A stretch of 64,000 nt of DNA, taken from the NCBI GenBank assembly GCA_012064415.1, contig SSNU01000327.1, positions 399,984 to 463,983 on the forward strand, in the 5' to 3' direction. Position numbers and translations under genes: made by a program. The notes under the pieces were generated by a model that was not told where the DNA came from, searched no databases, and saw only the letters and a program-made list of their open reading frames with translations. Shown here piece by piece: positions 63,801 to 64,000 of this stretch. Every line of letters begins with the position of its first letter. Positions within the stretch are counted from its first letter, which is position 1. The stretch is from Gyrodactylus bullatarudis. Its lineage: Eukaryota; Platyhelminthes; Monogenea; Gyrodactylidea; Gyrodactylidae.

Positions 63801-64000
63801 CTGTGATTTCAAACTACAGTAGATGAATTTTTATGATAATTTTTTTTATTTTGCAATCGTTCGGACCAAAAATAAAAACGAAATTGACATGGACGGACAT
63901 TTATGATAATTTATCACAATAAAAATGAGTATCTTTACAAAAAAGGGGTTAATGCCAAGAAATTAATTGATACTAATGAAATCTTAATTCGGTTCGAGGA
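60854..64000. other. Upstream region of the Iroquois gene
   Basis: No supportable exon. Iroquois genes commonly have large flanking regulatory regions; this stretch is AT-rich single-copy-looking DNA with no repeat family that I recognise from the rest of the window. A missing first exon of the Iroquois gene could lie here or beyond the window end. Confidence 0.4.

Overview
This 64-kb window is animal nuclear DNA. It is very AT-rich, its genes are split by spliceosomal introns, and the protein set is arthropod-like: trypsin-fold proteases, an ionotropic receptor, cysteine string protein, a paired-class homeodomain, and an Iroquois/TALE homeodomain. Very compact introns, protease paralogs and many foldback repeats would fit a copepod such as a sea louse; that species guess is inference. 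There are no bacterial features (operons, CRISPR, ribosome binding sites). The ORFs I used were re-read as exons by checking GT..AG junctions and phase.

Layout. 1-8.9 kb: repeat-rich intergenic DNA. 8.9-10.8 and 12.6-14.9 kb: two minus-strand paralogous trypsin-like proteases with the same unusual insertion before the CGG motif; the second carries a long foldback in an intron. 15.7-16.1 kb: an inverted repeat around a tRNA-like head and a degenerate hammerhead ribozyme. 21.9-22.2 kb: a broken mariner-type transposase. 22.7-29.9 kb: a large divergent ionotropic receptor on the plus strand, about 16 exons. 30.1-31.9 kb: cysteine string protein. 34.7-38.3 kb: Phox2/PHDP-like paired homeobox gene, minus strand. 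39.2-39.4 kb: a canonical hammerhead ribozyme next to a degenerate one. 41.4-42.6 kb: perfect 253-bp inverted arms around a 631-base N gap. 42.9-44.1 kb: an intronless MEK-derived pseudokinase. 44-51 kb: AT-rich DNA with microsatellites. 51.1-52.7 kb: Cys-rich/AT-hook nuclear protein (minus), divergent from a WD-repeat gene at 53.0-59.7 kb (plus), which converges on an Iroquois gene at 59.8-60.9 kb (minus). 60.9-64 kb: nothing coding seen.

The most notable observations are (i) a recurring class of ultrashort introns (24, 26, 27, 28, 30, 31 and 32 nt) in five unrelated genes, each restoring the reading frame; (ii) a complete type I hammerhead ribozyme motif and two decayed relatives linked to tRNA-like sequence, reminiscent of the Schistosoma Sm-alpha SINE; (iii) an intact but catalytically dead MEK retrocopy; (iv) two proteases that keep the catalytic triad but replace the oxyanion-hole glycine 193 with Phe.
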